Shown: in pieces, positions 9,105 to 18,588 of the stretch | How the letters are laid out: each line of letters begins with the position of its first letter | Numbering within the stretch: the first letter of the stretch is position 1 | NCBI GenBank assembly: GCA_019635775.1 | Contig: JAHBYU010000020.1 | Location: forward strand, 1-64,000 | Direction of reading: 5' to 3' | Length of the DNA: 64,000 bases | DNA from: Rhizobiaceae bacterium | GTDB taxonomy: Bacteria > Pseudomonadota > Alphaproteobacteria > Rhizobiales > Rhizobiaceae | Program-made: the position numbers and the translations under genes | The notes under the pieces: model-generated | What the model saw: only the letters and a program-made list of their open reading frames with translations | Told to the model about the DNA's origin: nothing | Database searches by the model: none

Positions 9105-9185
9105 ATAGTGTCAGGACCTTCGCTAGCTGTAATGCTGCAGCAATGTTCGCCGTAGCAATTGAAGACCTCGGCCACGCGGGACCTA
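9105..9185 (-). pseudogene. GH144 glucanase fragment
   Basis: The minus strand reads FNCYGEHCCSITASEGPDT, matching the FDGYGEHCWGITASEGPGP segment of the intact glucanase at 590-1888. At DNA level the plus strand at 9110-9180 parallels 1000-1063. Only about 25 codons remain. It sits between the ATP-grasp gene and the phosphoketolase operon, where it overlaps the likely promoter region of the latter. Confidence 0.72.
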
Positions 9186-9248
9186 TCGTGTTCGTAAACC
9201 AAGCTGAACGATCAGACACCGAGACAATTATTGACAAGGAGTATTGGC

Positions 9249-11639
9249 ATGCCCCCCCAGCCAAAGGTTCCCGCCGCAACGGCGCTCTCCCAAGAAGAGC
9301 TCCATGGCATCGACGCCTACTGGCGTGCCTCGAACTATCTCACCGTCGGGCAGATCTACCTGCTCGACAACCCGCTCCTGCGCGAGCCGCTCAAGTTAGA
9401 GCACGTGAAGCCCCGGCTCCTCGGGCACTGGGGGACATCGCCGGGACTTAACTTCATTTACGCCCACCTCAATAGGGTCATCAGGCTCCGGGACGCGAAC
9501 GTGATCTACGTTTGCGGGCCGGGCCACGGCGGCCCGGCCATGGTCGCCAACACATATCTCGAAGGTACCTACAGCGAACTCAACCCTGATGTCTCCCTGG
9601 ACGAGGCGGGCATGCGGAAGCTGTTCCGCCAGTTCTCGTTCCCGGGTGGGATTCCAAGTCACGCCGCGCCAGAAGTGCCGGGTTCCATCAACGAAGGCGG
9701 AGAGCTTGGGTATGCGCTCTCCCATGCCTACGGTGCCGCCTTCGACAATCCGGACCTAATTGTTGCCTGCGTGATCGGCGACGGCGAAGCCGAGACGGGG
9801 CCGCTCGCTGCCGCCTGGCACTCGAACAAGTTCCTGAACCCCGCGCATGACGGCGCCGTTCTCCCCATCCTTCACCTCAACGGGTACAAGATCGCCAATC
9901 CCACCGTGCTGGCCCGTATCCCGCCGGAGGAACTGCGCTCGCTCCTGGTCGGCTACGGCCACGAACCGTTCTTTGTGGAAGGGGATGATCCGTTTGAGAT
10001 GCATGAGCGGATGGCTTCGGTGATGGACGAGGCGTTCAGGAACATCCGCGAGATCCAGGAAGATGCCCGCGCAGGCTCTGGCAGCGGAAAACGCCCCTGC
10101 TGGCCGATGATCGTGCTGCGGAGTCCCAAGGGCTGGACCGGGCCAAAGGAGGTCGACGGCCTGAAGACCGAGGGTTTCTGGCGTTCCCATCAAGTGCCGC
10201 TTTCGGGCCTCGCCGGGAACGCGGAGCACCTCAAGATGCTCGAGGATTGGCTTCGGAGCTATCGCCCCGAGGAGCTGTTCGGAGAGGACGGCAGCCCCGT
10301 CCCGAAGGTTCTCTCCGCCGCGCCAGCGGGGACCCGGCGCATGAGCGCCAATCCGCATGCGAACGGGGGGATGCTCCGCAAGAGCCTGGAGATGCCGGGA
10401 CTGGCTCCCCATGCCGTCGAAGTCAGCCGTCCCGGCGAGGGAAAGGCGGAGGCCACGAGGGTGATGGGCGGCTTCCTGCGCGAAGTCATGCGGACGAACG
10501 AAGTCAGCCGCAACTTTCGCCTAGTCGGCCCCGACGAGACGGCCTCCAACAGGCTCCAGGGCGTTTTCGAGGTGACGGGACGCGCCTGGATGGAGCAGGT
10601 CCTGCCGGAAGACACCGATCTCGGCCCCGAAGGCCGGGTTCTGGAGATCCTTTCGGAACATACCTGCCAGGGATGGCTGGAAGGCTACCTGCTGACCGGG
10701 CGCCACGGGCTGTTTTCCTGCTACGAGGCCTTCATCCACATCGTGGACTCCATGTTCAACCAGCATGCGAAATGGCTGGACGCGAGCCGGGACATCCCCT
10801 GGCGGCGCCCCATCTCCTCCCTCAACTACCTGCTGACGAGCCATGTCTGGCAGCAGGACCACAACGGCTTCAGCCACCAGGATCCGGGGTTCGTCGACGT
10901 CGCGCTGAACAAGAAGGCGGACGTCGTTCGTGTCTACCTTCCCCCGGACGCGAACACGCTGCTCTGCGTCACCGACCATGTGCTGAGGACCTGGGACCGC
11001 ATCAACATCATCGTGGCCGGGAAGGCGCCCTCCTGGCAGTGGCTGTCCCTGGACCAGGCGAGGGCACATTGCAACGCAGGCATCGGCATCTGGGACTGGG
11101 CTTCGGGCAAGGGCTCCGGCGACCCCGACGTGGTGATGGCCTGCGCCGGGGATGTTCCCACCGTCGAGACGCTCGCCGCCGTCCAGATCCTGAGGGAGCA
11201 CATGCCGGACCTGAACGTCCGGGTCATCAACGTGGTCGACCTGATGACCTTGCAGCCGCGCGAGGTTCACCCCCACGGCCTCACCGACCGCGCGTTCGAT
11301 GCGCTGTTCACGACGGACAAGCCCGTGATCTTCGCCTACCATGGATATCCCTGGACGATACACAGGCTGACGTATCGCAGGACCAACCACAGCAACTTCC
11401 ACGTCCGGGGCTTCAACGAGGAAGGGACGACGACCACGCCCTTCGACATGACGGTGCTCAACGGGCTGGACCGCTATCACCTGGTGCAGAGCGCGGTAGA
11501 GAGGACGCCCGCCACCCGTGCGAGCGGAGAGAGCCTGAGGCAGATGATGCAGGAAAGACTTCTTCAGCATCACGACTACATCAGGGCGCACGGCCAGGAC
11601 ATGCCTGAGGTCCGCGACTGGCAATGGTCGGGCGACTAG
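9249..11639 (+). CDS. xfp: phosphoketolase (xylulose-5-P / fructose-6-P)
   Basis: This thiamine-diphosphate enzyme cleaves xylulose 5-phosphate or fructose 6-phosphate with phosphate to acetyl phosphate plus glyceraldehyde 3-phosphate or erythrose 4-phosphate. The product has 796 residues, the normal full length. Motifs are [29 protein letters not shown], the SFPGGIPSH segment, the ThDP-binding [14 protein letters not shown], and [28 protein letters not shown] lies 8 bases before ATG 9249, so the upstream in-frame TTG at 9231 is rejected. The next genes, acetate kinase and type II GAPDH, take the two expected products, so the three form a short acetate-yielding bypass. Confidence 0.96.
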   Translation: MPPQPKVPAATALSQEELHGIDAYWRASNYLTVGQIYLLDNPLLREPLKLEHVKPRLLGHWGTSPGLNFIYAHLNRVIRLRDANVIYVCGPGHGGPAMVANTYLEGTYSELNPDVSLDEAGMRKLFRQFSFPGGIPSHAAPEVPGSINEGGELGYALSHAYGAAFDNPDLIVACVIGDGEAETGPLAAAWHSNKFLNPAHDGAVLPILHLNGYKIANPTVLARIPPEELRSLLVGYGHEPFFVEGDDPFEMHERMASVMDEAFRNIREIQEDARAGSGSGKRPCWPMIVLRSPKGWTGPKEVDGLKTEGFWRSHQVPLSGLAGNAEHLKMLEDWLRSYRPEELFGEDGSPVPKVLSAAPAGTRRMSANPHANGGMLRKSLEMPGLAPHAVEVSRPGEGKAEATRVMGGFLREVMRTNEVSRNFRLVGPDETASNRLQGVFEVTGRAWMEQVLPEDTDLGPEGRVLEILSEHTCQGWLEGYLLTGRHGLFSCYEAFIHIVDSMFNQHAKWLDASRDIPWRRPISSLNYLLTSHVWQQDHNGFSHQDPGFVDVALNKKADVVRVYLPPDANTLLCVTDHVLRTWDRINIIVAGKAPSWQWLSLDQARAHCNAGIGIWDWASGKGSGDPDVVMACAGDVPTVETLAAVQILREHMPDLNVRVINVVDLMTLQPREVHPHGLTDRAFDALFTTDKPVIFAYHGYPWTIHRLTYRRTNHSNFHVRGFNEEGTTTTPFDMTVLNGLDRYHLVQSAVERTPATRASGESLRQMMQERLLQHHDYIRAHGQDMPEVRDWQWSGD

Positions 11640-11658
11640 ATCGACGGAGGTGTCAGCC

Positions 11659-12891
11659 ATGCCTCCAGTGATCCTGGCATTGAACGCGGGCTCGTCGAGC
11701 CTGAAGTTCGCGCTCTACGAGCTGAGCGAGAGTCTGCCGCTTCTGGTGAAGGGCAGCGTTGCGTCCCTCAATGCGAACCCCCGCCTCCGGCTTTCCGGGG
11801 GCGGGGAGCCCGCACGGCAACGCGACCTTGGCGCCGGGCCGCTGGACAGCGGATCGGCGGTCGAGATCGCCGCCGACGAAATCCGCTCCGTGGTCGACAT
11901 CTCCCGGCTGCAAGCAGTAGGCCATCGGATCGTCCACGGAGGGTGGGCGTTCACGTCTCCTGCATTCCTCGACGATGACGTTGTCGAGGAGTTGCGCCGG
12001 CTGATTCCGCTGGCTCCGATCCACCAGCCGCAAAACCTGGAAATCGTGGACAGGGCAAAGAGCCTCTTTCCTGGCGCGGCGCAGGTCGGGTGCTTCGATA
12101 CCGCGTTCCATGCCGGGCGGCCGGCTGTCGCCAGAGCCTATGGTCTTCCGCGCGAGCTGTCTGAGTCGGGCATCCAGTCATACGGCTTCCACGGGTTGTC
12201 CTATGCCTACATCTCTTCCGAACTCCGGAAGTCGTACGGTCCTCCTGCAGGAGGCAAGGTGATCGTCGCCCACCTCGGGAGCGGCGCCAGCCTCTGCGCG
12301 ATGCTCGATGGAAAGAGCGTGGCTACGACGATGGGCTTCTCGCCCCTCGACGGCCTGGTGATGAGCACGCGATGCGGTGCGCTCGATCCGGGCGTGGTCC
12401 TGTACCTCTTGCAGGAACGAGGCATGCGGGCGGAGGAAGTCGCCCGGCTACTCTACCATCAGTCAGGCCTTCTGGGAATCTCCGGGATCACGGGAGACAT
12501 GCAGCGGCTGCTCCAATCCGACAGCCCCGAGGCGCGCGGAGCGGTGGATGCCTTCGTTTACCGCGCCGGACGCGAGATCGGCTCTCTCGCCGCAGCTTTG
12601 GGCGGACTGGACATGCTGGTCTTCACCGCAGGCATCGGAGAGAATTCACCAGCCATCCGAGAGTTGATCGGCGCGGCGGCCAAGTGGCTGGGCGTGCAGG
12701 TCGACCCCGATCTCAACCTTAAGGGGGAACCGTCGATCAGCACTCCGGCCTCGAAGGTACGCATCTTGGTGATGCCCACCGATGAGGAAGTGGAAGTCGC
12801 GCGGGAAGCGCTTCGGCTGCTCCAGGGCAACGAAAGCGGTCATCGCGGCAGCCCGCTCACGGCCAACCAAATATATGGAGAAGGAAAATGA
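11659..12891 (+). CDS. ackA: acetate kinase
   Basis: The 410-residue enzyme converts acetyl phosphate and ADP to acetate and ATP. Family motifs are LNAGSSSLKFALYE at the N-terminus, VGHRIVHGGWAF, IPLAPIHQPQNL, CFDTAFHAGRP, GFHGLSYAYIS, VAHLGSGASLCA, GFSPLDGLVMSTRCGALDPG and FTAGIGENSP. GGAGG at 11646-11650 is 8 bases before ATG 11659, which favours it over GTG 11650. The gene starts 19 bases after xfp ends and overlaps the GAPDH gene by 4 bases (ATGA), indicating translational coupling. It would use the acetyl phosphate made by the phosphoketolase. Confidence 0.96.
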   Translation: MPPVILALNAGSSSLKFALYELSESLPLLVKGSVASLNANPRLRLSGGGEPARQRDLGAGPLDSGSAVEIAADEIRSVVDISRLQAVGHRIVHGGWAFTSPAFLDDDVVEELRRLIPLAPIHQPQNLEIVDRAKSLFPGAAQVGCFDTAFHAGRPAVARAYGLPRELSESGIQSYGFHGLSYAYISSELRKSYGPPAGGKVIVAHLGSGASLCAMLDGKSVATTMGFSPLDGLVMSTRCGALDPGVVLYLLQERGMRAEEVARLLYHQSGLLGISGITGDMQRLLQSDSPEARGAVDAFVYRAGREIGSLAAALGGLDMLVFTAGIGENSPAIRELIGAAAKWLGVQVDPDLNLKGEPSISTPASKVRILVMPTDEEVEVAREALRLLQGNESGHRGSPLTANQIYGEGK

Positions 12892-13940
12892 CTACAGGCA
12901 AGACGAGAGTGGCAGTGAATGGCTACGGTGTCATCGGCAAACGGGTGGCGGAAGCCGTCATCCTCCAGGATGACATGGAACTGGCTGGGGTAGCCGACAT
13001 ATCCGCGGACTGGCGCATGCAGGTGGCGGACGGGAAGGGCATGCGGATATATGCCGCGCGGCCCGAAGCTTCGGCGGCGATGACAGCGAACGGCATCGAG
13101 GTCGCCGGGAGCCTGGACGAGCTCCTGGCCGCTGCGGACGTCGTGGTGGATTGCACTCCGAAGAAGGTCGCTGCGGCGAACATCGAAACCTACAGGAGGA
13201 TGGCGAAGAAGTTCATCCTCCAGGGAGGCGAGAAACACGAGGCAACCGGACACTCCTTCGTCGCCGAATGCACCTATGAGAGCGCCCTTGGACGGGATGC
13301 GACACGTGTCGTCTCGTGCAACACGACATCCATCGTCCGGACGCTTTCCGCCTTGAAAAGGGTGGGGTTGCTGCGCAAGGCGCGGGGAACGTTGCTGAGG
13401 CGCGCAACAGACCCATGGGAGAGCCATCTTGGCGGGATCATGAACACGCTGGTCCCGGAGCCTGAGATACCGAGCCATCAGGGGCCTGATGCGCAGACGG
13501 TCGACCCGGAACTGGATGTCCTGACGATGGCTGTGAAGGTGCCTCAGACGCTGTCTCACCTTCACTACTGGAACGTCGAACTGACCAGGGAGACTGCCAA
13601 GGAGGAGGTGCTGGACGCGTTCCGGGAGTCCTCCCGGATCGCCTTGGTGCGCATCGACCGTGGCCTGGCGGCCTTGAATGCCGTCAAGGAATGGATGCTC
13701 GACATCGGCCGGCCGCACGGCGACCTGTACGAGGTTGCGATCTGGGAGGACATGCTGAAAGTAGACGGGAATGAGCTCTACTACGCCTATATGGTCGACA
13801 ATCAGGCGATCGTCATTCCCGAGACCATCGACGCGATCCGTGCCCTGGCTGGAACGGAGACTGATGGGAAGGCTTCCATGGACCGCACGAACGGCACTCT
13901 CGGAATCGGGAAGGTCGCGCGTCTCGCGGCGACGGGATAG
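12888..13940 (+). CDS. gap: type II (archaeal-type) glyceraldehyde-3-phosphate dehydrogenase
   Basis: The 350-residue protein belongs to the archaeal-type GAPDH family rather than the usual bacterial GapA family. Evidence: the N-terminal Rossmann motif NGYGVIGKRV at residues 11-20, VVDCTPKK, ILQGGEKHE, and the catalytic Cys144 in VVSCNTTSIVR. It oxidises glyceraldehyde 3-phosphate using NAD(P). The 4-base overlap with ackA and the phosphoketolase upstream suggest it disposes of the triose phosphate released by phosphoketolase. Archaeal-type GAPDH is unusual in bacteria, although occurrences in rhizobial relatives are known to me in outline. Confidence 0.92.
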   Translation: MTTGKTRVAVNGYGVIGKRVAEAVILQDDMELAGVADISADWRMQVADGKGMRIYAARPEASAAMTANGIEVAGSLDELLAAADVVVDCTPKKVAAANIETYRRMAKKFILQGGEKHEATGHSFVAECTYESALGRDATRVVSCNTTSIVRTLSALKRVGLLRKARGTLLRRATDPWESHLGGIMNTLVPEPEIPSHQGPDAQTVDPELDVLTMAVKVPQTLSHLHYWNVELTRETAKEEVLDAFRESSRIALVRIDRGLAALNAVKEWMLDIGRPHGDLYEVAIWEDMLKVDGNELYYAYMVDNQAIVIPETIDAIRALAGTETDGKASMDRTNGTLGIGKVARLAATG

Positions 13941-14079
13941 CTTGCCTCGGACCGGGGCATCCCGCTAGCGCACTCCTTTTTTCCCGGGTCGAATCCCTAG
14001 GTGCATCGCGATCCAGGTGCTGTCCTGTACCTTATCCAGAACTCCGAGCGTGGCGGCAGCGACCGCCAGATAGCGGGCG

Positions 14080-14560
<481 letters not shown>

Positions 14561-14909
14561 TATGGCGGCCAGATACTCTACATCGTCCCAAGCCTCTCCC
14601 TTAAGGTGGTAATGACTTCGACGGAGGGCAGCCCTCCCCACGCGCAGCGGCTATCGCGACGATCTGGCGACCATTGCCGCGCTAGACGACGCGGCGCACG
14701 CAGGAGGCGCAGGTCGTGCCTTCGATCCGGAAGCTCTGCCGGACGTTGGCGGGATCGGGTTTGTGGTGGGCGTTCATCACGAATTTCCTCGGTTCGGCAT
14801 TGCGGTTGAGTCGAGGTCTAAAGGTTCCAGCAATGGGAAGGTCACCAGGGTATTTTCAGATTTATCGAGCGCCCCTTGATCCGGCCAGGATTCTCGCAAT
14901 CCCCGCCTC

Positions 14910-15025
14910 GCGCGCAACGCTCGTCATGAACGCTGCATCAAATCGCGCGGTTCGGCCGTCGACGTCCTCGTTGTGCCGACGGATGAGGAAGGTGCTATCA
15001 CGGAGGAGGTGGTACGATCGTTCTG
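14910..15025 (+). pseudogene. acetate kinase C-terminal fragment
   Basis: The frame reads NARHERCIKSRGSAVDVLVV then PTDEEGAITEEV before a stop at 15023. This matches the acetate kinase C-terminal pattern (compare RILVMPTDEEVEVAREA in the intact ackA at 12.8 kb). Only about 38 codons survive. It differs enough from the local ackA to be a separate, older copy. Confidence 0.5.
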
Positions 15026-15180
15026 AGCCGATCTCGCAAATTTTAGAGAGGTGGAGCCTGAAAATCCGCAACCAAATGACAGTATTCGGCGGGCCGGGGC
15101 AGATGTCCGAATGGGCCAGTGACCAGGGCAGGGGTATCTAATGTACACTCAGACGCACGTCCTGGTCGGGGCGGCTCTTT

Positions 15181-15312
15181 TCTCCTGCCATTATCGAGGA
15201 TATTCATCATGTTGCCATTGCCGACCGGATACCACGGATCATTGATCGAATCCTGGCCGAAGCAGACGTTGATGCCGCTCTCCCACATCTCCTTCATCCG
15301 GGTGAGGCCACG
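15181..15312 (-). pseudogene. cytosine deaminase-like amidohydrolase fragment
   Basis: On the minus strand the frame reads [20 protein letters not shown] then [20 protein letters not shown]. This is the signature segment of cytosine deaminase / isopropylammelide amidohydrolase proteins (CFGQDSxxDPWYPxGxGN). Neither the N-terminal metal ligands nor the C-terminus remain nearby. Confidence 0.72.
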
Positions 15313-15316
15313 GCGC

Positions 15317-15496
15317 TTCGGTCGGACCATCGCCGATCCGCTCGACTATTTCTATTTTTCGATCGTGAGCTATACCTCGCTGGGACACGGCGACGTCTTT
15401 CCCAGCGGCCACCTTCGATTCATCACCGGTGTCGAGGCCTTGAACGGTCTCCTATTGATCGCTTGGTCGGGCTCTTTCATCTATATCGTCATGGGC
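15317..15496 (+). pseudogene. two-helix ion channel fragment
   Basis: The frame reads [20 protein letters not shown] then GDVFPSG and a hydrophobic helix (EALNGLLLIAWSGSFIYIVMG). SYTSLGHGDV is like the pore loop of bacterial two-transmembrane potassium-channel-family proteins. The first membrane helix is missing: upstream sequence belongs to the opposite-strand deaminase fragment, and the two pieces touch within 5 bases. Confidence 0.62.
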
Positions 15497-15626
15497 ATCT
15501 CTGGCCCTGGCAGCCTTGCACCGAGCCGGGCGGCCTCGCGGCGGATAGGAAGCCCGGCGGAAATGCGGCTATGACGTCCATGGCACCTTTCCGGGCCACA
15601 CTGGAACCGAGACAGACGGGCACACG

Positions 15627-16940
15627 ATGAAATCCGATTACCAGGCGAACAGCATCAGCCTCACCAGCGCCGTCTCGATGGGAACCGGCGTCATGATCGG
15701 CGCGGGCATCTTCGCGCTCACCGGGCAGATCGCGGAACTGGCGGGACCCTGGTTCCCGCTCTCCTTCGTTGCGGGCGGGATCGTGACCGGCTTCAGCGCC
15801 TATACCTATGTCAAGATGTCGAACGCTTTCCCGTCCGCCGGCGGGATCGCGATGATCCTGCAGAAGGCTTATGGACCCGGCGCGATCGCGGCGGCGGCAT
15901 CGCTGCTGATGGCGCTCTCCATGGTGATCAACGAGAGCCTCGTCGCCCGCACCTTCGGCACCTATGTCCTCCGGCCATTCAATCTGGATGCCGGTAGTAC
16001 CCTTGTGCCAGTGCTCGGCGTCGGGCTGATCGTCTTCGCCTACCTGGTCAACATATCGGGCAACCGCTCCGTCGGTCTGTTCTCCGTGGTCATGGCGTTC
16101 CTGAAGATCGGCGGCATCGCGGTCTTCGGCATCGCGGCGCTCGCGGCCAGCGGGTTTGCGTTCGCGCCGGCATCCGGTTCGCCAGAAGCCATCCCGATCG
16201 CCGGCTTTACGGCGTCGATCGCGTTGTCGATCCTCGCGTTCAAAGGGTTCACCACGATCACCAACAGCGGCGCCGAGATCGTCGATCCGCACCGCAATGT
16301 CGGCCGCACGATCGTCTTCTCCATCGCGATCTGCGTGGTCGTCTACCTGCTCGTCGCGTTCGCGGTCGGCTCCAGTCTCTCTCTGGACGAGATCGTCGCC
16401 GCCAAGGACTATTCGCTGGCAGAGGCGGCGGAGCCGGCGCTCGGCGCTTATGGCTTCTACTTCACGATCGCGCTCGCGGTCGTCGCCACCGCCTCGGGCC
16501 TGCTCGCGAGCGTCTTCGCCGTCTCGCGCATGCTGGCGATGCTGACCGAAATGGAGATGATCCCGCACAGCCATTTCGGCATGTCCGGTCCGATCCGCGA
16601 GCACACGCTGGTCTACACGGTGGTGATCGCGGGGCTGCTGACTGTGTTCTTCGACCTCAGCCGCATCGCCTCGCTCGGCGCTTTCTTCTATCTGGTGATG
16701 GACATCCTGATCCACTGGGGCGTGTTCCGCCGGCTGCGCCAGGAGATCGGAGCGAGCGGCTGGGTGCTGGTCACGGCCATCGCCCTCGACACGCTGGTGC
16801 TCGGCGTCTTCGGCGCCATGAAGCTGCAATCCGACCCGCTCATCGTGGTCACCGCTGTCGTGGCCATCACCGCGGTCTTCGCGTATGAGCGAGTCTTCCT
16901 ATCACGCTCGACTGCTGGGAAGCGGCACGCCGATCACTGA
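15627..16940 (+). CDS. APC-superfamily amino acid permease
   Basis: The 437-residue membrane protein has about twelve hydrophobic helices. The N-terminus carries the APC signature SMGTGVMIGAGIFALTGQ, followed by GGIVTGFSAYTYVKMSNAFP and the helix 6-7 segment ILAFKGFTTITNSGAEIVDP. It would import amino acids or related amines with protons. Spacing to neighbours is wide and both sides are gene debris, so it seems to be a stand-alone gene. Substrate cannot be told from sequence. A long open frame on the opposite strand is a high-GC shadow. Confidence 0.9.
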   Translation: MKSDYQANSISLTSAVSMGTGVMIGAGIFALTGQIAELAGPWFPLSFVAGGIVTGFSAYTYVKMSNAFPSAGGIAMILQKAYGPGAIAAAASLLMALSMVINESLVARTFGTYVLRPFNLDAGSTLVPVLGVGLIVFAYLVNISGNRSVGLFSVVMAFLKIGGIAVFGIAALAASGFAFAPASGSPEAIPIAGFTASIALSILAFKGFTTITNSGAEIVDPHRNVGRTIVFSIAICVVVYLLVAFAVGSSLSLDEIVAAKDYSLAEAAEPALGAYGFYFTIALAVVATASGLLASVFAVSRMLAMLTEMEMIPHSHFGMSGPIREHTLVYTVVIAGLLTVFFDLSRIASLGAFFYLVMDILIHWGVFRRLRQEIGASGWVLVTAIALDTLVLGVFGAMKLQSDPLIVVTAVVAITAVFAYERVFLSRSTAGKRHADH

Positions 16941-17517
16941 AGCGTGGAACTCCGCACGTTCGGCTGATTTGCGGCGTGGGAATCCCGGACCGGACCGGCA
17001 TCGATCAGATTCGCCGCCGCCTCGACGGCAAGGGAGCTTAGCCGACGGCGGACGTCCTTTTGCAGACTGCAGCCGTTCAGCGTAAGGAACTCGCCGCGCG
17101 ACCGGGACGGCCGAGAAGGGCGGTCCCTCCCACCGTAGTGAAGGGGCAGGAACCGCGACGGCGATCCTGCGCTATTCGAATCGCAACATCTGGACGCGAT
17201 CCCGAACTAGAGGGCGAGATCGCTCCTGCCGGTGGCGGATCGCAACGTCTTTATGGACCGCGGCAGCATCGTCGAAGAGGACGAACCGACAACCTTCTTT
17301 GGTAACCCGAGATCTGCTCGCGCCCAGCAGTTCTTGCGACAGATCGCAGTTTGATGCTCGAAAGGTCTGAGAACGAGTGCCTCGTACGAGGAAATCACGT
17401 GCGAACCGCGTCGGCTGGCTGTGCACGTCCTCCCTTGATCAGGCGAGCTCACAGGTCTCGGCGACGTGCTCGGCCTTTTCCAGACTGGCTGCCCGGCCGC
17501 GGCATGCCTGGCGCCGG
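16941..17517. other. gap with one transporter fragment
   Basis: Apart from the ABC-transporter stub listed separately, no gene, strong promoter or repeat is visible in this 577-base gap between the permease and csoR. Confidence 0.5.
17232..17354 (+). pseudogene. polar amino acid ABC transporter ATPase, C-terminal stub
   Basis: The frame VADRNVFMDRGSIVEEDEPT, TFFGNPRSARAQQFLRQIAV, stop matches the last 40 residues of GlnQ-type amino acid ABC ATPases (VADRVIFMDxGxIVEE...FFxxPxxxRTxxFLxxI). The nucleotide-binding domain upstream is absent. Confidence 0.65.
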
Positions 17518-17790
17518 CTATCTGCAGATTTTCTCGAACACTTCGATGAGCTCCTGAAACTTGCGCCGCTGCTCCTCGGGGTCGCTCGATGAAATCGCGT
17601 CTTCGACGCAGTTGTCCGCGTGGTCCTGCAGGATGAGGATTTCCACTTGCGAGAGGGCCGATCGGATCGCCATCACCTGGTTGATAATATCGATGCAGTA
17701 GCGGTCCTCCTCGATCATCCTTCCGATCCCGCGCACCTGGCCCTCGACGCGCGCGAGGCGCTGAAGAGCTGCTTGCTTTCGATCTCTCAT
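17518..17790 (-). CDS. csoR: CsoR-family copper-sensing repressor
   Basis: The 90-residue all-helical repressor belongs to the CsoR/RcnR family. Cys32 (YCIDIINQ), His57 and Cys61 (QDHADNC) form the C-H-C set used for Cu(I) binding in CsoR, and the N-terminal helix has RLARVEGQVRGIGRMIEED as in the family. ATG 17790 (MRDRKQAAL) is chosen; the frame stays open further upstream without family similarity. It is transcribed away from the cytochrome and DUF305 genes, with a G/C-rich operator-like dyad between them. It should release DNA when Cu(I) binds, derepressing this cluster. Confidence 0.88.
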   Translation of the reverse strand: MRDRKQAALQRLARVEGQVRGIGRMIEEDRYCIDIINQVMAIRSALSQVEILILQDHADNCVEDAISSSDPEEQRRKFQELIEVFEKICR

Positions 17791-17883
17791 CGGTTGCGGA
17801 CCTCGCGTTGCACTGGATGAACCAGTTTGCGGCCCGAAGGTTTCGAGGAACTTCAGGGGCGGCTTTCGGTTGAGAGGGAGAGG

Positions 17884-17898
17884 TACCCCCATAGGGTA
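17884..17898. promoter_or_regulatory. CsoR operator-like dyad
   Basis: TACCC-CCATA-GGGTA is an inverted repeat with the run of Cs and Gs typical of CsoR boxes (TACCC...GGGTA). It lies in the divergent region between csoR (start 17790) and the cytochrome c gene (start 17955), about 94 and 56 bases away respectively. This placement suits shared control of both directions. Confidence 0.6.
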
Positions 17899-17954
17899 TG
17901 GGCGAGGCCTCATCGTAATCCAGGCAAGATCTGTCGACGAACGGGAGAGCAGAC

Positions 17955-18565
17955 ATGGAGAAGCATCCTACCATTGTTGGCGTTGTCGGCGGGGTTGTCG
18001 GCACGATCCTGCTTGGCATCGTCGTCTGGCTGACCATCGCCTACACAGGAGTTTACAACGTCGCTGCCTCGGACCAGCACTTCGATGCGGTGCGGTGGAC
18101 GCTCGACACCACCATGCACCGTTCCGTGGCGAACCGGGCCGGCGGCGTCGACCTGCCAGAGAACGTCTCCGAAGACCTACTTGCCGAGGGAGCGGGCATT
18201 ACGCAGAGAGCTGCGCCCATTGCCACGGCGGCCCTGGGCAGGAGCCCGCAGGATGGTCCCGGGGGATGAGGCCAGAGCCGCCGCACCTGACGGAAGCCGC
18301 CACCGAATGGACGGGCGAGGAAATCTACTGGATCGCGGCCAACGGCATCAAGATGACGGGCATGCCGGCCTTTGGCGAGCACCACTCACCCGAGGAGATC
18401 ACTGCGATCGCCGTCTTCATCAGTGCCCTGCCGGGGCTATCGGCCGACGATTACTCGAGGTTGACTGGTTCCGCTCAAGGGCAGGCGGAAGAGACGCCAG
18501 CACCCGCTGCAGGAGACGTGCCCGGCGGGCCGCCTCCCGGAGCTGCCGAGTCCCAAAGCGAATAG
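17955..18565 (+). pseudogene. membrane-anchored cytochrome c, one-base frameshift
   Basis: The N-terminal 80 residues (MEKHPTIVGVVGGVVGTILL, a membrane anchor, then WTLDTTMHRSVANRAGGVDL) lie in one frame. The haem domain (HYAESCAHCHGGPGQEPAGW, then IYWIAANGIKMTGMPAFGEH) lies in another. The switch falls at about 18196-18200 in a G run (GAGCGGGCAT), where one extra G would restore one protein with the CAHCH haem site and distal Met (KMTGMPAF). As sequenced it cannot make a holocytochrome unless ribosomes slip. It could be a true decay or a sequencing error. It would act in periplasmic electron transfer within the CsoR-controlled cluster. Confidence 0.75.
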
Positions 18566-18588
18566 CGCGCACGAGCAGGGTGACAAGC

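Noticed and set aside
10247-11660. Long open frames in other frames and on the minus strand inside phosphoketolase
   Set aside because: They lack motifs and overlap an unambiguous full-length enzyme.
15489-16829. 446-residue minus-strand open frame opposite the APC permease
   Set aside because: Composition is Asp/Arg/His-rich with no motifs, and the plus-strand frame encodes a clear permease. It is a high-GC shadow.
17955-18565. Programmed frameshifting in cytochrome c
   Set aside because: No slippery heptamer or downstream structure is evident. A simple base loss in a G run explains it better.
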